Shown here one piece after another: positions 43,443 to 52,971 of a stretch of DNA of 64,000 nucleotides; within the stretch, counting starts at the first letter, position 1; each line of letters begins with the position of its first letter. This DNA comes from Chloroflexota bacterium (GTDB taxonomy: Bacteria > Chloroflexota > Dehalococcoidia > Lucifugimonadales > UBA3495): NCBI GenBank assembly GCA_028875055.1, contig JAPPGG010000027.1:1-64000 (forward strand), read 5' to 3'. Below the pieces are notes generated by a model that worked only from the letters and a program-made list of their open reading frames with translations, made no database searches and was not told where the DNA came from. The translations under genes and the position numbers were made by a program.

Positions 43443-44600
43443 ATGGAAGTTACGCCCTTTGAGATAAGCATCCCCGAATCGACACTGGAGGACCTGCGGG
43501 AACGACTGGAGCGGACGCGGTGGCCCGACGAAATGCCCGGTTCGGGCTGGACGTACGGTTCCAACCTGGCATACGTGAAGGAGTTGACGGAGTACTGGCG
43601 GCATGAGTTTGACTGGCGAAAGCAGGAGGCTTGCCTCAATACCTTTGACCACTATCGCACCACGGTGGAGGGGCTGGGGATTCACTTCATCCACGCGAAG
43701 GGAAGGGGGCCCAACCCGCTGCCGCTGGTCCTGACGCACGGTTGGCCCAGCACCTTCTTCGAAATGGTGAAGGTGATACCGAGGCTGACTGACCCGGCCT
43801 CCTTTGGGGGAGATGCGTCGGACTCCTTTGACGTGGTCGTCCCGTCGATGCCGGGGTACGGGTTCTCCGACGCCGCGCAGGAACCGGGGATGAGTCCGGC
43901 CAGGGTTGCCGACCTGTGGGCCAGGCTAATGACGGAGAACCTGGGGTACGACCGGTTCGTGGCCCAGGGAGGGGACTGGGGAGCGGGGGTGACGGCCCGC
44001 CTGGGGTATGCGTACCCGGAGCGGGTGGCGGGAATCCACGTCACCGCGGTATCGGGGGCGGCAATGACTCCGGACCTGGGAGAGGGGTCGCGTCCCCTGT
44101 CGGAGGGGGAAAGGGCGCTGATCGAGGAGCGGGCGCAGTGGCGGGAGGCCGAGGGCGGTTACTCCCACATCCAGGGGACCAAGCCGCAGACCCTTTCCTA
44201 CGGGCTGAACGATTCCCCCACGGGGCTGGCGGCATGGATTGTGGAGAAGTTCCGGACTTGGAGCGACTGCGGGGGAGACGTTGAGTCGCGGTTCAGCAAG
44301 GACGAACTGCTGACCAACATTACGCTCTACTGGGCCACCAATACCATAGGCTCCTCGGTGCGGATCTACTACGAATCCCAGCACAATTCCTGGACCTTTG
44401 GGCCGGGCGAGCGGATTACCGCTCCGACCGCGGTGGCCCTGTTCCCGGTGGACCTGAGTCATCCGCCAAGGGAGTGGGCGGAGCGCTCCTACAACGTGCA
44501 GAGGTGGACGGAGATGCCCAGGGGAGGGCACTTTGCCGCCTTGGAGGAGCCGGACCTGCTGGTGGAAGATATGCGGGAGTTTTTCCGGACGGTTCGGTAG
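43443..44600 (+). CDS. Epoxide hydrolase, alpha/beta-hydrolase family
   Basis: 385 residues from ATG 43443 (MEVTPFEISIPES), the usual N-terminus of this family; an ATG 18 bases upstream is possible. The N-terminal EHN domain (LEDLRERLERTRWPDEMPGSGWTYG) precedes a core with oxyanion motif LTHGWPSTFFE, cap-preceding PSMPGYGFSD, and nucleophile Asp178 in AQGGDWGAGVTARLG. The general-base His is in MPRGGHFAALEEPDLL. It would open an epoxide to a diol, or hydrolyse a related compound, in the cytoplasm. Two stem-loops follow, one a likely terminator. Confidence 0.92.
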   Translation: MEVTPFEISIPESTLEDLRERLERTRWPDEMPGSGWTYGSNLAYVKELTEYWRHEFDWRKQEACLNTFDHYRTTVEGLGIHFIHAKGRGPNPLPLVLTHGWPSTFFEMVKVIPRLTDPASFGGDASDSFDVVVPSMPGYGFSDAAQEPGMSPARVADLWARLMTENLGYDRFVAQGGDWGAGVTARLGYAYPERVAGIHVTAVSGAAMTPDLGEGSRPLSEGERALIEERAQWREAEGGYSHIQGTKPQTLSYGLNDSPTGLAAWIVEKFRTWSDCGGDVESRFSKDELLTNITLYWATNTIGSSVRIYYESQHNSWTFGPGERITAPTAVALFPVDLSHPPREWAERSYNVQRWTEMPRGGHFAALEEPDLLVEDMREFFRTVR

Positions 44601-45059
44601 GCAACTGCGGTTCAGCCAGCCCGTACACCTGAAAAACAGGCGACATCGGAAAACGGGGGCGGCCCGCAACCTGGTGGCCGCCCCCTTTCTGCCGGCGCGG
44701 GGGCGTTGTGGGACTGGTGGTCCAACTGCATTGAAATGATGAGTCCTAAATGTTTGGCGTCATTCCGGCTCAAGGCCTGAATCCAGAAAGACTGCAAGAA
44801 GTCAACTACACGGCACAGGTGCGGTCCTGGATTCCGGCCTGCGCCGTAATGACGACTATTCCCCAACCCATCACTTCGATAGCTATAGCTTACAAGTGGT
44901 CCAAGTGCATTGAATTGATGGATGGCACTTGTCTATCGCCATACCTGCGGGAACCTGATCTTTCAAGTAGCAGCGAGGTTCCCGCCTGCGCGGCAACGAC
45001 AGTTTAGCGGGGGAAGGACGGTTTAGCCCCAAACCCAGTAATGCAATCCGGTTGAACTA
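44601..45059. other. Intergenic region with repeats
   Basis: No gene is supported. It has a terminator at 44655, a hairpin-like repeat at 44758-44854 (CGTCATTCCGGC against GCCGTAATGACG), and an imperfect direct repeat TGGTCCAACTGCATTGAA at 44718 and 44897. Confidence 0.55.
44655..44690 (+). terminator. Terminator after epoxide hydrolase
   Basis: GGGGGCGGCC (44655-44664) and GGCCGCCCCC (44676-44685) form a perfect 10-bp stem. TTTCT follows on the plus strand. Confidence 0.75.
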
Positions 45060-45848
45060 CTAGCCGGGGATGAACTGCACCAGGCCGACTACGATGCCCT
45101 GAGGGTCTCTCAGGTAGGCGAAGCGAACATTGCCCTCCTGCATGACAGGCACCAGGACTTCCGCACCCAGTCCGACGGCCTCGCCAAAACTGGCATCGAC
45201 ATCCTCCACGCAGAAGTAGGCGGACCAGTGGGGAGGCACGTCGCCCCAGTCCGGTTGAATCTGGATCATCCCTGCCACCCCGGTTTCACCCAGCGTGAAG
45301 AAGTGGTAGTCGCCCTCGTCCTGCTCCATAGGGGCGCTGTTGAGGGACCAGCCAAAGACGCTTTGGTAAAAGCTGGCAGCGCTTTCCATGTCGGTGGTGT
45401 TGAGCTCATTCCAGCCCAGGGACCCCGGCTCGGAAATGAGACCGGCGCCGACGTGGCTTTTGGGCTGCCAGATGCCGAAGGTGGCGCCGGCGGGGTCTGC
45501 CACCACGGACATGCGGCCGGCATCGAAGACGTCAAAGGGGCCGTTGATTACGCTGCCCCCGGCCCCGGTGACACGGGCGGTGGCGGATTCCACGTCGTCG
45601 GTGGCGATATAGCAGACCCAGTGGGGCTGGAAGCCCTCGGCAATCATTTGATCGTGGATCTGGAAGAGGCCGCAGACGAAGTCGCCGCCCTTCTGCATCA
45701 TGGAATAGACCATGTTTTCGCCCATGGGGTTGTCGGTCCAGGTCCAGCCCAGCAACTGGGAGTAGAAGCTCCTGGAGGCGTCCGCGTCGGGGGTGGCCAG
45801 TTCAACCCAGCAAAAGGAGCCGGGAGTGTGGCTGCTGACTTGGGGCAT
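45060..45848 (-). CDS. VOC/glyoxalase-fold protein, tandem domains
   Basis: 262 residues with two vicinal-oxygen-chelate modules. Module 1 begins GSFCWVELATPDADASRSFYSQLLGWTW and module 2 GWNELNTTDMESAASFYQSVFGWSL, so the repeats are about 125 residues apart. Each has the beta-alpha-beta-beta-beta signature and acidic/histidine candidates for metal binding. Members include glyoxalases, dioxygenases and drug-binding proteins, and the two-domain form resembles the 27-kDa antigen-like (CFP30B) group. No catalytic substrate can be inferred. It lies beside the phosphate transporter genes on the same strand, separated by 38 bases. Confidence 0.88.
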   Translation of the reverse strand: MPQVSSHTPGSFCWVELATPDADASRSFYSQLLGWTWTDNPMGENMVYSMMQKGGDFVCGLFQIHDQMIAEGFQPHWVCYIATDDVESATARVTGAGGSVINGPFDVFDAGRMSVVADPAGATFGIWQPKSHVGAGLISEPGSLGWNELNTTDMESAASFYQSVFGWSLNSAPMEQDEGDYHFFTLGETGVAGMIQIQPDWGDVPPHWSAYFCVEDVDASFGEAVGLGAEVLVPVMQEGNVRFAYLRDPQGIVVGLVQFIPG

Positions 45849-45886
45849 GGGGGTTCACGTCTCCTGAAGATCCGGACGGCGGGACA

Positions 45887-46660
45887 TCAGCCAAACCGTC
45901 CAGTAATGTAGGCCTCGGTCCTTTCGTCCTTGGGGTTGGTAAAGATCTGGCGGGTCTGGTCAAACTCGATGAGTTCGCTGATCTTGTCCTCCCGGGGGTT
46001 CAGGAAGGCGGTGTAGTCGGAAACCCGGGCCGCCTGCTGCATATTGTGGGTAACAATGACAATGGAATACTCGTTGGACAGTTCCCGCATCAGCTCCTCA
46101 ATGGCTTGGGTGGAGATGGGGTCAAGGGCGGAGCAGGGTTCGTCCATCAGGATTACGCGGGGCTGGACGGCAAGGGCCCTGGCGATGCAGAGGCGCTGCT
46201 GCTGACCGCCGGACAGGGACAGGGCGCTGTCCTTCAGCCGGTCCTTTACCTCATCCCAGAGGGCGGCGCGGCGGATGGACTGCTCGACCAGCGCAGCCAG
46301 GTCGCCCCGGAAGCCATTCACCCTGGGTCCGAAGGCCACGTTGTCGAAGATGGACTTGGGGAAGGGGTTGGGCCGCTGGAAGACCATGCCTATCTGGTAG
46401 CGAATTTCGGTGGGGTCAACGCTGTCGTCGTACAGGTCCTCCCCGGCGAAGAGAACCGAACCGGACATATGAAAGCTGGGAATCAGGTCATTCATCCGGT
46501 TGAAGCAGCGCAGAAGGGTGCTTTTTCCTGAGCCGGAAGGACCGATAATGGCGGTTATCCTGTTGGGTTCCACGCCCATGTTCACCTGGTCAATTACGCA
46601 GACGGGCCCGTAACAGACGTTCAGTTCCCTGGTCTCTATGATGGGACAGTTTTCGGCCAT
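45887..46660 (-). CDS. pstB: Phosphate ABC transporter ATP-binding protein
   Basis: 257 residues. Walker [10 protein letters not shown] (40-48) is followed by [11 protein letters not shown], a PstB-specific stretch. The Q-loop is in [17 protein letters not shown], the signature is [15 protein letters not shown], Walker B is [14 protein letters not shown], and the H-loop His in [16 protein letters not shown]. The NPFPKSI and [14 protein letters not shown] stretches are diagnostic of PstB. It powers high-affinity phosphate import through PstCA. The gene is four bases downstream of pstA. PstS and PhoU are not found in the window. Confidence 0.96.
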   Translation of the reverse strand: MAENCPIIETRELNVCYGPVCVIDQVNMGVEPNRITAIIGPSGSGKSTLLRCFNRMNDLIPSFHMSGSVLFAGEDLYDDSVDPTEIRYQIGMVFQRPNPFPKSIFDNVAFGPRVNGFRGDLAALVEQSIRRAALWDEVKDRLKDSALSLSGGQQQRLCIARALAVQPRVILMDEPCSALDPISTQAIEELMRELSNEYSIVIVTHNMQQAARVSDYTAFLNPREDKISELIEFDQTRQIFTNPKDERTEAYITGRFG

Positions 46661-46663
46661 GGC

Positions 46664-47548
46664 CTAGCCCTCCATGCGCCGCTGGAACCGGTTGCGGAGC
46701 AGAACGGCCAGGGCGTTCATGGACAGCAGCACGACCAGCAGTACGATGATTCCGGCGGCGGCGGCTTCGTGGAAGCCCTCCTGAGGCCGGGAAACCCAGT
46801 TGAAAATCTGAATGGGGAGCACGGTGAACCTGCTCAGCGGCCCGTCGGGGGTGAAGGGAACGAAGGTCAGCGCCCCCATGACGATGAGGGGAGCCGTCTC
46901 ACCAATGGCCCGGCTGACGGCGAGGATTACGCCGGTAAGGATGCCGGGGAAAGCCTGGGGCAGGACCAGCCGCCAGATAGTCTGCCAGCGGGTGGCGCCC
47001 AGGGCATATCCACCCTCGCGAATGGAAGACGGCACGGCGCGGAGGGCTTCCTCGGAGGCAATGATGACGATGGGCAATACCAGCAGGGCCAGAGTGAAGC
47101 CGCCGGCCAGGACGCTCTTGCCGAGGGCCAAGAACCGGACAAAAATCTCCAGGCCGAGGATGCCGTAAACGATGGAGGGCACACCGGCCAGGTTGGCGAT
47201 GTTGATCTGGATGACCCGGGCGAACCAGTTGCGAGAGGCGTATTCTTCGAGATAGATGGCAGCCGCGACGCCAAAGCTGAAGGCCAGGGTTCCGGCCACG
47301 GCAATTACGTAGATGCTGCCAAAGAGGGCGGCGCGAATGCCGGCAGCCTCCGGATGGCGGGAGGGAAAGCTGGTAAGGAAGGACCAGTTAACCCTTTGCC
47401 AGCCCTCCATGAAAATGTTCAGCAGCAGGGCCGCCAGCATTCCCAGGCCGACGAGAATGGAGAGGAGGCAGAGGACATGGAAAATCTGCCCCTCCAGGCG
47501 ACGCCGGCGCATGCGGCGGTCGAACCGGCCTGGAATTCTGTCGGCCAC
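46664..47548 (-). CDS. pstA: Phosphate ABC transporter permease PstA
   Basis: 294 residues, starting at GTG 47548, which shares its first base with the last base of the pstC stop (TAGTG). The frame stays open far upstream, but that extension is antisense-like low-complexity sequence without membrane character. Six membrane segments are visible, with the loop [39 protein letters not shown] typical of Pst[17 protein letters not shown] and [16 protein letters not shown] are also diagnostic. It forms the channel with PstC. Confidence 0.94.
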   Translation of the reverse strand: MADRIPGRFDRRMRRRRLEGQIFHVLCLLSILVGLGMLAALLLNIFMEGWQRVNWSFLTSFPSRHPEAAGIRAALFGSIYVIAVAGTLAFSFGVAAAIYLEEYASRNWFARVIQINIANLAGVPSIVYGILGLEIFVRFLALGKSVLAGGFTLALLVLPIVIIASEEALRAVPSSIREGGYALGATRWQTIWRLVLPQAFPGILTGVILAVSRAIGETAPLIVMGALTFVPFTPDGPLSRFTVLPIQIFNWVSRPQEGFHEAAAAGIIVLLVVLLSMNALAVLLRNRFQRRMEG

Positions 47549-48501
47549 TACTCGTACACCTCCCGGAAGCGGCGGACTATGAACTGGCTGAGCAGGTTCA
47601 TGGACAGGGTGATTACGAAGAGGCTCAGGCCAACCGCGAAGATGGTCTTGAATTCCAGGGTGCCGGTGGGGGTGTCGCCCAGGCTGACCTGGACGATGTA
47701 GGCGGTCATGGTCTCGATGGGTACGAAGGGATTGAAGGTAAAGGTGGGGTTCTGGCCGGCGGCGATGGTCACGATCATGGTCTCGCCGATGGCGCGGGAC
47801 GTGGCCAGGATAAAGGCCGCCACAATGCCCGAGAGGGCCGCCGGTATTACCACGCGGGTGGACACCTCGAGCCTGGTGGCCCCCAGGGCATAGGCGCCCT
47901 CCCGCAGCGACCGCGGGACCGACCGCATGGCATCCTCGCTGAGGCTGGAGACCATGGGAAGAATCATTATTCCCATGACGATGGAGGCGCTCAGGCCGTT
48001 GAACACGGATATGTCGTCGGAGATGGACCGCAGAATGGGAGTGACGAAGAGCAGGGCGAAGTAGCCGTAAACCACGGTGGGGATGCCCGCCAGAATTTCC
48101 AGGACGGGCTTGACGATCTGGCGCGCGGTATCCGGGGCGTACTCGCTGAGGTAGATGGCGCTCATCAATCCCAGGGGGAGAGCAACGAACATCGCGCCCA
48201 TGGATGTGAGAATGGTCCCAGTTACCAGGGGAAGGATGCCGAAGTTCTTGGAGGCGAACAGCGGAGTCCACTTGGTGTTGGTAAGGAACTCCACTATGGA
48301 GACTTCCTGGAAGAAGAGGGCGGCCTCGAAGATGAGGACGGAAACGATGCCGACAGTGGTGAAAATGGAGACTATGCTGCAGAAGAACAGGACCGCCTTG
48401 ATGATCCGTTCCGGCAGGTATCGCTTCCAACGACGGGTCCGGCCGACCCAGGGGATGGGGCCGGACACGAGTTCCTCGTAGGCGGTATCGGGACTGGTCA
48501 C
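47548..48501 (-). CDS. pstC: Phosphate ABC transporter permease PstC
   Basis: 317 residues. The N-terminal cytoplasmic part is followed by the first membrane segment ([22 protein letters not shown]) and the PstC-type periplasmic segment [43 protein letters not shown] and the EAA loop [37 protein letters not shown] identify the protein. It is the first gene of the pstCAB operon. A possible PHO-box array is upstream at 48664-48700. PstS is missing from its usual position. Confidence 0.94.
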   Translation of the reverse strand: MTSPDTAYEELVSGPIPWVGRTRRWKRYLPERIIKAVLFFCSIVSIFTTVGIVSVLIFEAALFFQEVSIVEFLTNTKWTPLFASKNFGILPLVTGTILTSMGAMFVALPLGLMSAIYLSEYAPDTARQIVKPVLEILAGIPTVVYGYFALLFVTPILRSISDDISVFNGLSASIVMGIMILPMVSSLSEDAMRSVPRSLREGAYALGATRLEVSTRVVIPAALSGIVAAFILATSRAIGETMIVTIAAGQNPTFTFNPFVPIETMTAYIVQVSLGDTPTGTLEFKTIFAVGLSLFVITLSMNLLSQFIVRRFREVYE

Positions 48502-48663
48502 GTTGTCGCGTCCACCGGGCGCACAGCCGGGGAAATCCCCGTGTAGTGGTCAGGAAAGGAAATCAGGGGAATACCTCTTTTTCCGGGTTCGATCAGGGCT
48601 CAGATTCAGGCCAACAAATAGATTAAGTTACCGATATGGCATAAACAATGGCTATTCTGAAAG

Positions 48664-48700
48664 CAATTGTTTAACGATTTGTTTAACGATTGTTAAAGCG
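48664..48700 (-). promoter_or_regulatory. Candidate PHO-box-like direct repeats
   Basis: On the minus strand TTTAACAATCG, TTAAACAAATCG and TTAAACAATTG follow each other at 11-12 base spacing, about 165 bases before pstC. Direct TT(A/T)A(A)CA repeats at helical spacing are how PhoP binds in Gram-positive bacteria. The link to phosphate regulation is inferred from the position. Confidence 0.5.
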
Positions 48701-48903
48701 GTTTTCCACGGGCGGGCCGTAGGGGCTGGGAGATGGCGGCTTAACTGAATGTCCCTCTGAGCGAAGCCGAAGAGTCCAGGGGCTGACGTCAAATTGAAGG
48801 TAGAAGTATCCCAGCGCACCAATTCGTCGTTCTCGCGAAGGCGGGAACCTCGCCGGCTGTAGTCAAGCTTCCTGCTCTCACAGAAATGACGGGGCAACTT
48901 GAC

Positions 48904-49100
48904 CAGAGCTATCGCATGAAAGATTCGCCCTACAGCCGGCTAATATCCACGAGGCAAAGCAATGTCGCCCTGAGCTTGCCGAAGGGGCCTGAAATCCTCA
49001 TCCTCAGCACAGTTTCGAGTTGAGAAGGTGGTTCCAGGGATAGATTTTAGATGCTTCGGCTTCGCTCAGCATGACATTCAATTGAAGCGCGATTGCCCTG
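48904..49100. mobile_element. MITE-A copy 3 (197 bp)
   Basis: Begins CAGAGCTATCGCATGA and ends GCGCGATTGCCCTG. It has the same interior as the other copies and the same length. The flanking bases show no clear target duplication, so the ends may have diverged or recombined. Confidence 0.75.
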
Positions 49101-49184
49101 TCCAGTCGGAATACCCTTTACTCCCACCCTCTCCCTCCCCCACCGAGGAGCGGGTCCCTATGCCTGGCGGGCAGTTGAAATTCG

Positions 49185-49212
49185 TTGTTGAGCGTAACGG
49201 CAATGCTATAAT
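49185..49212 (+). promoter_or_regulatory. Sigma-70-like promoter for monooxygenase 4
   Basis: TTGTTG (49185-49190), a 16-base spacer and a perfect TATAAT (49207-49212) lie about 30 bases before the GTG start. The AGGAG ribosome site follows at 49231. Confidence 0.65.
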
Positions 49213-49241
49213 TTGCCGCATTCACCATCCAGGAGTTGAAC

Positions 49242-50282
49242 GTGGGCGGCAGTTTAATCTTGAGCGTCGTGGACCAGTCTCCGGTCAGGGCCGGGGGCAC
49301 GGCCGGGGATGCCTTGCGGGAGACCATCCAGCTGGCGGTGGCGGCGGAAAAACTGGGCTACTACCGCTACTGGCTGGCCGAACACCACAACATCCGCAAT
49401 TTCGCCGGCACCAGTCCCGAGGTACTGGTGGGACAGGTGGCGGCCCACACCAATACGATCCGGGTGGGGAGCGGCGGCGTTATGCTGTCCCACTACAGCG
49501 CGCTCAAGGTGGCGGAGAACTTCCGGATGCTGGACTCCCTGTACCCGGGGCGGATTGACCTGGGTGTGGGCCGAGCGCCGGGAAGCGACCACCTGACGGC
49601 GGCGGCCCTGTCCTATCCGGGCAGCCCCAAGGACGTCCAGCATTATCCCAGGCAGGTGGTGGACCTGGTGGGATACCTGAACGGAGGACTGGAGCCCGAG
49701 CATCCCTTTGCGCAGGTTCAGGCCGGTCCGGACCGGCCGCAGACGGCTCCCGAGGTGTGGCTGCTGGGGTCGCGGTACGAGAGCGCCTACATGGCGGCGA
49801 AGCTGGGGATGCCCTTCGCCTACGCCCACTTTTTCGGCCTTGGGGTGGACGAGGGCCCGTCCATTGTGGAGGGGTACCGCAAACAGTTTGAGCCCTCCAG
49901 GTTCCTGGACGAACCCAAGATCAATATTGGGGTGCAGGTACTCTGCGCTGAGACGGAGGAGGCGGCGCTGAGAATAGCGGCCAGCCGCAACCTGGGGCGC
50001 CTGTACTCGGTGACCAACCGTGCCAAGGGGATTCCGACGGTGGAGGAGGCCGAGAGCTACAACTACCAGATGAACGAGCTGGCCTTCATCCGCCAGTACA
50101 GCCAGGTGTGCGCCGACGGGGACCCGCAGCAGGTGAAGGAGAAGCTGGAAAAGATCGCGAAGCTGTACCAGACGCCGGACCTGAGCGTGGTTACCATCTG
50201 CCACGACTTTGCGGACCGGGTGCGGTCCTACGAACTGGTGGCGGAGGCTTTCGGGCTGGGCGAGGGTTGCGCCGGCAGGTAG
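49242..50282 (+). CDS. LLM class flavin-dependent oxidoreductase 4 (MsnO8-like)
   Basis: 346 residues from GTG 49242, chosen because AGGAG lies six bases upstream; a TTG two codons earlier overlaps that site. SVVDQSPVRAGGTAGDALRETIQLAVAAEKLGY is the characteristic start of MsnO8-type LLM proteins, followed by YWLAEHHNIRNFAGTSPEVL, IRVGSGGVMLSHYSALKVAENFRMLD and YPGRIDLGVGRAPGSD. PEVWLLGSRYESAYMAAKLGMPFAYAHF is also subgroup-typical. Members use FMN and O2 and have no demonstrated universal substrate. It has its own promoter. Confidence 0.9.
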   Translation: MGGSLILSVVDQSPVRAGGTAGDALRETIQLAVAAEKLGYYRYWLAEHHNIRNFAGTSPEVLVGQVAAHTNTIRVGSGGVMLSHYSALKVAENFRMLDSLYPGRIDLGVGRAPGSDHLTAAALSYPGSPKDVQHYPRQVVDLVGYLNGGLEPEHPFAQVQAGPDRPQTAPEVWLLGSRYESAYMAAKLGMPFAYAHFFGLGVDEGPSIVEGYRKQFEPSRFLDEPKINIGVQVLCAETEEAALRIAASRNLGRLYSVTNRAKGIPTVEEAESYNYQMNELAFIRQYSQVCADGDPQQVKEKLEKIAKLYQTPDLSVVTICHDFADRVRSYELVAEAFGLGEGCAGR

Positions 50283-50600
50283 GGGTGACCGGCGTGCCTG
50301 CCTGGCGGGATTCCGGCCGTGTTGCGAAAAGGGACGGAACTCCTGAGCATGGCCCGGGACTGTAGGTGGTTACACGGCTGATGGCGAGGGTTGGCATTCT
50401 TCACTGCATTCATGAAGGGCAGTGGCGCGAGTCCTGGTCACTGGGCAGCCGGGGTACCGCCTGAACCGTTTGGACCAGCCTCATCGAACTTATGGCCAGG
50501 AAAAGGGCAGCTCCTCTCGGGCGAGGACCGAGAACTGCGGACCGAGGACCAAGAGTCCTTACTTGGTTCCCGCAAACGCGGCATTCATTCCGGTTTCAGG
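50283..50600. other. Intergenic region, nothing recognised
   Basis: No gene, repeat or regulatory structure was recognised between the two convergent monooxygenase genes. Confidence 0.5.
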
Positions 50601-51593
50601 TCAGCCCTCAAAGGTCTCGATCACCCGCTGGTATGACTGCCTGGCATCATCCACGGTGAAGGGGGCAACCACCGGGAGGGCCAGGCCCAGGCCGCGCCGC
50701 CTCTCAATTTCGGCGCGACACTCCTCGGCGCTGCCAACCACGGCCACCTGGTCCTGCATTTCCACGCTGATGCATCCGGAAGCTTCCCGCAGATCTCCTC
50801 GGTCGATAGCGTCGGCGGCGGCGGCCATTTCCGGTCCAAAGCCCATTTCGCGGAAGAAGTTGCAGTAGAAGGGATTGCTGGCGTAACGGGCGATCTGCTC
50901 CTGGAGGCTGGCGCGGGCGTCGCGCAGGTTGTCCGACACTGCCACCCGGACGTAGCCAGCGATGTCTATCTCAGCAGGGTCGCGGCCGGCTTTTTCGGCG
51001 CCACGACGCAGGTGGTGGACGGCCTGCTCCAGGTAGCTGGAGGTGGTCCAGTTGAGGAGGACGCCGTCAGCCAGTTCGCCGGTCAGTTCCAGCATCCGGG
51101 GGCCGAGGGCCGCCACATAGATGGGCACCCGCTGCAGGGGAGCGGCGGCGCCGAGGGTGGCGTTCCCCACGTTGAACTGCCGGCCCGCGAGGGAGACGCT
51201 TTCACCGTCCAGGAGCCGGCGGGCCAGGACCAGGGTTTCCCGCATGTGGGTAAGCGGGCGGCGGAAGGGGATGCCATGGACATTTTCCACCGAAGGCCGG
51301 TGGCCCACGCCCAGGCCCAGTACGAACCGACCCTGGGAAAGGGTGGCGAGCCCGGCGGCGGACATGGCGGTCAGCATGGGGGTGCGGTAATAGATGGGCA
51401 GGATGCCGGTGGCCAGTCTTATGGTCTGGGTCTGGGGAGCCAGAAAAGCTAGCTGGGTCAGGGAATCGCGACCGGAGCCCTCGGGGACCCAGACCATCTC
51501 GTAGCCCCGGCTTTCGGCCAGGCGGGCCAGCGCCAGGGAATCGGCAGGAGGCAACTGGGGGTCGTTTTCCAGGCGGACGGCGATGCGGGGCAT
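50601..51593 (-). CDS. LLM class F420/FMN-dependent oxidoreductase 5
   Basis: 330 residues from ATG 51593, preceded by AAGGAGAACCAT; a longer reading from 51644 is not needed. TIM-barrel luciferase-like protein with ARLAESRGYEMVWVPEGSGRDSLTQLAFLA, IRLATGILPIYYRTPMLTAMSAAGL, LSQGRFVLGLGVGHRPSVE and RVPIYVAALGPRMLELTGELADGVLLNW. The last two are close to the F420-dependent methylene-tetrahydromethanopterin reductase-like group. Substrate unknown. Downstream of it on the plus-strand side lies monooxygenase 4, so two luciferase-like genes are convergent neighbours. Confidence 0.9.
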   Translation of the reverse strand: MPRIAVRLENDPQLPPADSLALARLAESRGYEMVWVPEGSGRDSLTQLAFLAPQTQTIRLATGILPIYYRTPMLTAMSAAGLATLSQGRFVLGLGVGHRPSVENVHGIPFRRPLTHMRETLVLARRLLDGESVSLAGRQFNVGNATLGAAAPLQRVPIYVAALGPRMLELTGELADGVLLNWTTSSYLEQAVHHLRRGAEKAGRDPAEIDIAGYVRVAVSDNLRDARASLQEQIARYASNPFYCNFFREMGFGPEMAAAADAIDRGDLREASGCISVEMQDQVAVVGSAEECRAEIERRRGLGLALPVVAPFTVDDARQSYQRVIETFEG

Positions 51594-52213
51594 ATGGTTC
51601 TCCTTCGAGGGGAATGGGGTTGGAGGAATTGGGACCGCCAACAATTATCTCAGAGGTGGTAAGGCGCTGGCGAGGAGGACCTCCTGGCAACCAGGGCAAT
51701 CGCGTTTTAATTGAATGTCATGCTGAGCGAAGCCGAAGCATCTAAGATCTATCCCTGGAACCACCTTCACTACCCGCAGCCGGGCTGAGGATGAGGACTT
51801 CAGGCCCTTCGGCAAGCTCAGGGCGACATGACTTCTGCCCACCGAATTGTGCCTCCTGTAGCCTGATTCTATAGTGCAATTGCCCTGTCCTGGCAACCGG
51901 TTTGCCCAACTCTGGCAGTCCTACCAGGTTGCTATGGTGGGCGCCCAGTCCGGATTGTCATTCCGGTCTCGAGCGTCGGTCGGGGCGGGTTGCCTCTGGT
52001 CAACCGCCAGCCGGACAAGGGGTCCAGGACGCCAGCCAAAGCCGGAACGACGGGTAACTCCCCGCCGATCCCTCATGGCAGGGGCGCCGCCTGACGGTTC
52101 TGGAGGAGTGGGCTGAAGCGATATCGCACCTCGAGATTCGCGGGACGGTCTAAAACGCGCGCCCGCGACGCCGGCCCGGGCCCTTGACGGGAAGCCTTCC
52201 GTGAACCGATACG
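51594..52213. other. Intergenic region with MITE-A copy 4
   Basis: No gene is supported. It holds the 196-bp element at 51692-51887 with flanking direct repeats. The rest shows no recognisable signal. Confidence 0.6.
51692..51887. mobile_element. MITE-A copy 4 (196 bp) with target duplication
   Basis: Begins CAGGGCAATCGCG and ends TGCAATTGCCCTG; CAGGGCAAT/ATTGCCCTG are perfect inverted ends. TCCTGGCAACC at 51682-51692 and 51888-51898 is an exact direct repeat bracketing the element, a target-site duplication of 10-11 bp. The inner inverted pair GTCATGCTGAGCGAAGCC and GGCAAGCTCAGGGCGACATG is as in other copies. Confidence 0.88.
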
Positions 52214-52927
52214 TTACACCCCCATTTGACGGGCCAGGTCAGTGAAGTCGGTGGCCACTATGTCGAAAGACGGGTCCGGAGTGGGATCAGGGGTGCGGTC
52301 GGGGCCGTGTTCCATGGGGCGTGGGACGAAACCGGACTTCAGGCCCACCTTCTGGGCGGAGAGCAGGTCGCCCTGGTGGGCGGCGGTCATCATCACCTGT
52401 TCCGGGCGCAGGCCCAGCAGTTCCACGGTGGTCAGGTAGCTCTCGGGGTCGGGCTTGTAATGGTGGGCCACCTCGGCCCCCAGGATGGCGTCCCAGGGGA
52501 GACCGCCGTTCTTGGCCATGTTGGTCATCAGGGCAATGTTGCCGTTGGACATGGTAGCGATGATGTAGCGCTGCTTCAGGCGGTAAAGGCCCGGCACGGA
52601 GTCCGCCCAGGGACGCAGGTTGTGCCAGAAGAAGTTTACTTCCCGCTTTTCGTCCTCGGACAAGCCTTCTATTCCATACTCGGTCAGCACTTCTTCCAGG
52701 GACATTCGGTGGAGAGCGTCCAGGTTGGTCCAGGGGAGTTCGCCGGTGCGCACCTTGTTCATAAAGGGCTGGTACTTGCCACGCCAAGCGTCGGCGAAAG
52801 CGTCCCAGTCCCGCTCGATGCCCCGGGCGCTGCCGAAAGCGGCGCACTGGGCGATGATGCTGCCGCGCCAGTCCACTACCGTGCCGAATACGTCAAAAAT
52901 CAGGGCCCTGACATCAGGTGGAGCCAT
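52214..52927 (-). CDS. Type II haloacid dehalogenase-like HAD hydrolase
   Basis: 237 residues. The HAD nucleophile Asp12 is in IFDVFGTVVDW, which is the L-2-haloacid dehalogenase type II pattern. ATMSNGNIALMTNM is motif II, Lys in HHYKPDPESY is motif III, and MTAAHQGDLLSAQKVGLKSGFV is motif IV, with AAHxGDL characteristic of the dehalogenase group. It could release halide from short-chain 2-haloacids, or act on another small phosphorylated or halogenated acid. A possible role in halogenated compound turnover fits the rest of the gene content, but is inferred. Confidence 0.9.
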   Translation of the reverse strand: MAPPDVRALIFDVFGTVVDWRGSIIAQCAAFGSARGIERDWDAFADAWRGKYQPFMNKVRTGELPWTNLDALHRMSLEEVLTEYGIEGLSEDEKREVNFFWHNLRPWADSVPGLYRLKQRYIIATMSNGNIALMTNMAKNGGLPWDAILGAEVAHHYKPDPESYLTTVELLGLRPEQVMMTAAHQGDLLSAQKVGLKSGFVPRPMEHGPDRTPDPTPDPSFDIVATDFTDLARQMGV

Positions 52928-52971
52928 GCTTCCTCCGGTATTTGCTTATTTCCGCGCCGCCAGGACTAGTA

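Larger units (their letters stand above)
48502..49241. other. Intergenic region between divergent pstC and monooxygenase 4
   Basis: No gene is supported. It contains the candidate PHO box, MITE-A copy 3 and the promoter for the plus-strand monooxygenase. Confidence 0.6.

Noticed and set aside
46664-48430. Reading pstA as a 588-residue protein starting at 48430
   Set aside because: The upstream half lies antiparallel-in-frame over pstC and is an Arg/His/Pro-rich low-complexity translation. The GTG at 47548, overlapping the pstC stop, gives a normal-length PstA.
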